NCBI GenBank assembly: GCA_050330195.1
Contig: JBHJOB010000052.1
Coordinates: 1 to 64,000 of the forward strand
Direction of reading: 5' to 3'
DNA: 64,000 nucleotides
Source of the DNA: JAHQVI01 sp050330195
GTDB taxonomy: Bacteria; Pseudomonadota; Alphaproteobacteria; Rhizobiales; Rhodomicrobiaceae
The position numbers and the translations under genes are program-made. A model generated the notes under the pieces. The model had not been told where the DNA came from. It saw only the letters and a list, made by a program, of their open reading frames with translations, and made no database searches. This document shows, one piece after another, positions 61,522-64,000 of this stretch (its first letter is position 1; every line of letters starts with the position of its first letter).

Positions 61522-62460
61522 TCATTTCCCGGTCCTTGCGAGCCCCGCCATGTTGCCTTCCCCGAATTCCTGAAAAGTCTTCCGGATCTCGCCAAGCATC
61601 TGGTCGACATGATCCGACACCGTGCGGTCGGCAAGGGTGATCACGCCAATTCGCCTTTGCATGACTGGATGGCCAAGCGGCTTTGCCACGACATTTGCTC
61701 CGCGTATCATCGCCAGCGTCAATTCCGGCAGCGCGGAAACACCTAACCCGGCCTCGACCAGTGCGGCGGCGGAGGGGATCTGCTCCAGCTCATAGGCGGG
61801 CTCGACGAACACGTCGCAGTTCACGAAAGCCGCATCCGTCATGCGTCGGACCGAGGATGTGCGCGACAGGGCGATGAAAGGGTAAGGCGCGAGATCGCTC
61901 CAGGTGACCTTGCGCTTTTTCGCCAGCGGATGATCCGGCGCGCACACGAAATGCAGCACATCCGTGCTCAGCTCTTCAAAAAGGCAACTGCCGAGCCGCG
62001 CGGGCCTGATGGTGAGAGCGAGATCCGCGACACCGTTCTCAACGTCGGCGACGGCGCGTTCATGCAGCAGATCATGGACATTGACCTCAATGCCGGGAAA
62101 GGCCTGATGGAACCGGCGAATGGCCGAGGGAAGAATCGCGCAGGCGACGGAAGGCAATCCCGCAATGGTCAGGCGGCCCCGCTTCCGCTCGGCGCCCAGC
62201 GCGATATTCTCCAGCCCCCGATGGAAATCCCTGACCATTTCGCGCGCGATGGCGACGGAGTGCCGGCCCGTATTGGTGAGCGTCACCGAGCGCGTGGTGC
62301 GGTCGAAAAGCTGAACGCCGAGCTCCGCCTCGGCCCGGCGGATGGTCTCGCTGAGCGATGGCTGGGAGACGCCCACGGCGGCGGCTGCCTCGCTGAACGT
62401 GGGCGCATCGGCGGCGGCGACGAGGATTTCGAGCTGGCGAATGGTGAGAAGCATAGGCAT
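61522..62460 (-). CDS. LysR-family transcriptional regulator
   Basis: 312 residues. N-terminal helix-turn-helix (about 1-60) with AAAAVGVSQPSLSETIRRAEAELG, followed by the LysR effector-binding domain. It is divergent from the AtuA-type gene by 88 bases and probably controls it. The end of the gene forms the junction with the EAL remnant; the last residues may have been altered by that event but length is normal for the family. Confidence 0.92.
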   Translation of the reverse strand: MPMLLTIRQLEILVAAADAPTFSEAAAAVGVSQPSLSETIRRAEAELGVQLFDRTTRSVTLTNTGRHSVAIAREMVRDFHRGLENIALGAERKRGRLTIAGLPSVACAILPSAIRRFHQAFPGIEVNVHDLLHERAVADVENGVADLALTIRPARLGSCLFEELSTDVLHFVCAPDHPLAKKRKVTWSDLAPYPFIALSRTSSVRRMTDAAFVNCDVFVEPAYELEQIPSAAALVEAGLGVSALPELTLAMIRGANVVAKPLGHPVMQRRIGVITLADRTVSDHVDQMLGEIRKTFQEFGEGNMAGLARTGK

Positions 62461-62548
62461 ACCCTATGAATTTACAGGTTTTCATTATTTTACACGATAG
62501 ACGGCCTTTGGTAAATTCCGTGCCGGGAAGAAAACGTTCGAGGTTGCC

Positions 62549-63919
62549 GTGAACCGAGTTTCAATCGGATGCGGCGCAGGCTTTGCAGGAGACCGGACGG
62601 ATGCCGCTGTGCCGGTTGTCCGAGCGCTCTCCAAGCGGGATGGCCCGCGCTATCTCATTTTCGAAACATTGGCCGAGCGCACGCTTGCCCTCGCGCAAGT
62701 CGAACGCCGCAATGGCCGCGGGCCAGGCTACAACCGCTCGCTCGACCGTTTCATCCGGCCGATCCTGCACGGCTGCGCCGAAGCCGGGATCAAAATCGTC
62801 AGCAATTTCGGCGCGGCCAATCCGAGGGCCGCGGGGGAGCGGGTCGCGGAACTGGCGATGGAGCTCGGGGGCCCTTCGCTCAAGATCGCCATTGTCGAAG
62901 GCGACGAGTTGACGGACCGTCTGTCCACGGCCGAATTCGCCGAACGCGAAACGGACGGCCGCATCCTCGCGGCGCACCCCGCCATCATCGCCGCCAATGT
63001 CTATCTCGGCGCGGAGCCGATCGCACAGGCGCTGGCGCAAGGCGCTGACATCGTCGTCACAGGCCGCGTCGCCGATCCCTCCCTCGCGCTTGGACCGCTG
63101 ATCCATGCCTTCGGCTGGGGGCCGGGGGATCTCGACAGCCTGGCGGCGGGAACGCTCGCCGGCCATCTGCTCGAATGCGGTTCGCAGGTGACGGGCGGCT
63201 ATTTCGCCGATCCCGGCTTCAAGGACGTCCCCGGCCTCGCCGATCTCGGCTACCCGATCGCCGAAGTGGAGCCGGACGGAAGCTTCGTCATCACCAAACC
63301 GGATGGCACGGGCGGCCTCGTCGACCGGCGCACCGTCACCGAGCAGATCCTGTACGAGATTCACGATCCCGCCGCCTATCTGACGCCCGATGTCGTCCTC
63401 GACATCACCGGCGTTGAAATCGAAGACCTCGGCGGCGACCGGGTCCGTGTCAGCGGCGCGCGCGGCAAGCCGAGGCCGGAGCGGCTGAAAGCGACGGTCT
63501 GCATCGACGGCGGCCTGCTCGCGGAGGCGGAAATTTCCTATGCCGGCCACAACGCGGCGGCGCGGGCGAGGCTGGCTATCGACATAGTCAGGAGCCGGAT
63601 GGCGCGCCGTGCGCCCGGCGTCAGCATAAGGGCCGACGCCATCGGCGTGATGAGCGTTCATGCCGATCTGGCCGCCACGGCTGCGCAGGACGCCTGGCGG
63701 CGCGCGCCGAACGACATCCGCATCCGCTTCGCAGGGCAGTTCTCCGACGCCGAAAGCGCCGAAATCCTGCTTGGCGAGGTCGAGGCGCTCTATTGCGCCG
63801 GGCCAGCCGGCGGGGCCGGTGTGCGCCGGCATCTGACGCCGCGGCTGTGCAGCGCCTCATGCCTCATCGAGCGCAACCGCGTCGAGCCGAGAATCTCGTT
63901 TCTGGGAGGGGCGTCATGA
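62549..63919 (+). CDS. AtuA-type (DUF1446) acyclic terpene utilisation protein
   Basis: 456 residues. DUF1446 proteins such as AtuA of Pseudomonas are needed for catabolism of citronellol-type acyclic terpenes or related acyl-CoA compounds; the reaction is not established. Landmarks: CGAGFAGDRTDAAVPV, YLIFETLAERTLALAQ, VTGRVADPSLALGPLIH and GDRVRVSGARGKP. Starts at GTG 62549 with AGG before it. Ends in an ATGA overlap with its partner gene. Confidence 0.9.
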   Translation: MNRVSIGCGAGFAGDRTDAAVPVVRALSKRDGPRYLIFETLAERTLALAQVERRNGRGPGYNRSLDRFIRPILHGCAEAGIKIVSNFGAANPRAAGERVAELAMELGGPSLKIAIVEGDELTDRLSTAEFAERETDGRILAAHPAIIAANVYLGAEPIAQALAQGADIVVTGRVADPSLALGPLIHAFGWGPGDLDSLAAGTLAGHLLECGSQVTGGYFADPGFKDVPGLADLGYPIAEVEPDGSFVITKPDGTGGLVDRRTVTEQILYEIHDPAAYLTPDVVLDITGVEIEDLGGDRVRVSGARGKPRPERLKATVCIDGGLLAEAEISYAGHNAAARARLAIDIVRSRMARRAPGVSIRADAIGVMSVHADLAATAAQDAWRRAPNDIRIRFAGQFSDAESAEILLGEVEALYCAGPAGGAGVRRHLTPRLCSASCLIERNRVEPRISFLGGAS

Positions 63920-64000
63920 ACGACATGATCGAAATCCCGCTCCACCACATTGCCCACGCCCGCTCGGGCGACAAGGGCAACCGGCTGAACATCGCGCTGA
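63916..64000 (+). CDS. AtuA-associated small domain protein (partial, runs off window)
   Basis: The first 28 codons of a gene that continues past the window. HHIAHARSGDKGNRLNIAL is the conserved start of the C-terminal domain of DUF1446 systems, encoded separately here. A strong GGGAGGGG lies before ATG 63916, and its start overlaps the AtuA-type stop by ATGA, so translation is coupled. Confidence 0.85.
   Translation, partial: MNDMIEIPLHHIAHARSGDKGNRLNIAL

Noticed and set aside
62561..63832. A 423-codon minus-strand frame
   Set aside because: Antisense to the AtuA-type gene, which has clear family motifs and a coupled partner.

Overview
The window is a gene-dense, GC-rich stretch of an alphaproteobacterial chromosome, most likely from the order Hyphomicrobiales (Rhizobiales). 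The markers are a GcrA cell-cycle regulator, PstA and PstC with the long N-terminal extensions of this class, crotonyl-CoA carboxylase/reductase with a methylsuccinyl-CoA dehydrogenase and a MeaB GTPase (ethylmalonyl-CoA pathway), a ZapE ATPase, a TAXI-type TRAP transporter and a Zur-controlled cobW/DUF1826 operon. I saw no rRNA, tRNA, CRISPR array, transposase or phage gene. The genus cannot be fixed from the sequence alone.

Layout. 0.4-5.1 kb: housekeeping and envelope genes (OmpA/MotB-like plus ExbB/MotA-like pair, inositol monophosphatase, EF-P). 5.4-12.5 kb: small membrane proteins, zapE, meaB, a SleB-type cell-wall hydrolase, a DUF2007 protein and an unusual alanine-rich polytopic membrane protein. 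12.8-18.7 kb: a three-gene unit ccr - repeat-rich unknown protein - mcd, which with meaB indicates acetyl-CoA assimilation by the ethylmalonyl-CoA pathway. 19-23.3 kb: hslO, argF-argD and gcrA. 23.6-33.3 kb: the phosphate locus pstSCAB-phoU-phoB with a Pho-box-like element; a porin gene stands between pstS and phoR. 33.5-42 kb: small conserved proteins, an RNA helicase, an omega-amino-acid aminotransferase, yceI, gloA, a double cold-shock-domain protein and a DUF192 protein.

42.4-50.5 kb is the most interesting block: eight genes on the minus strand, mostly joined by 4-base ATGA overlaps, read zur - thioredoxin-reductase-like - COG0523 GTPase - DUF1826 - peptide/nickel-type ABC transporter (binding protein, two permeases, fused double ATPase). 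A perfect 15-bp Zur-type palindrome lies inside a good promoter just before zur. This looks like an autoregulated zinc-starvation operon whose transporter belongs to the family that carries peptides and metal chelates rather than to the usual ZnuABC family. The DUF1826 protein shows an HxD...H...R pattern like that of Fe(II)/2-oxoglutarate oxygenases.

50.7-56 kb: a cold-shock protein, a PYROXD2-like flavoprotein, and an ECF sigma / membrane anti-sigma pair beside small exported proteins. 56.2-64 kb is an accessory catabolic region: 2-hydroxyacid dehydrogenase, TAXI-TRAP transporter, LysR regulator and an AtuA-type protein with the start of its partner. It includes an EAL-domain remnant whose 5' part has been lost exactly at the end of the LysR gene. 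A roughly 74-bp dispersed intergenic repeat occurs in three clear copies (39.4, 55.8 and 57.3 kb), and a 30-bp perfect inverted repeat sits at 34.0 kb.
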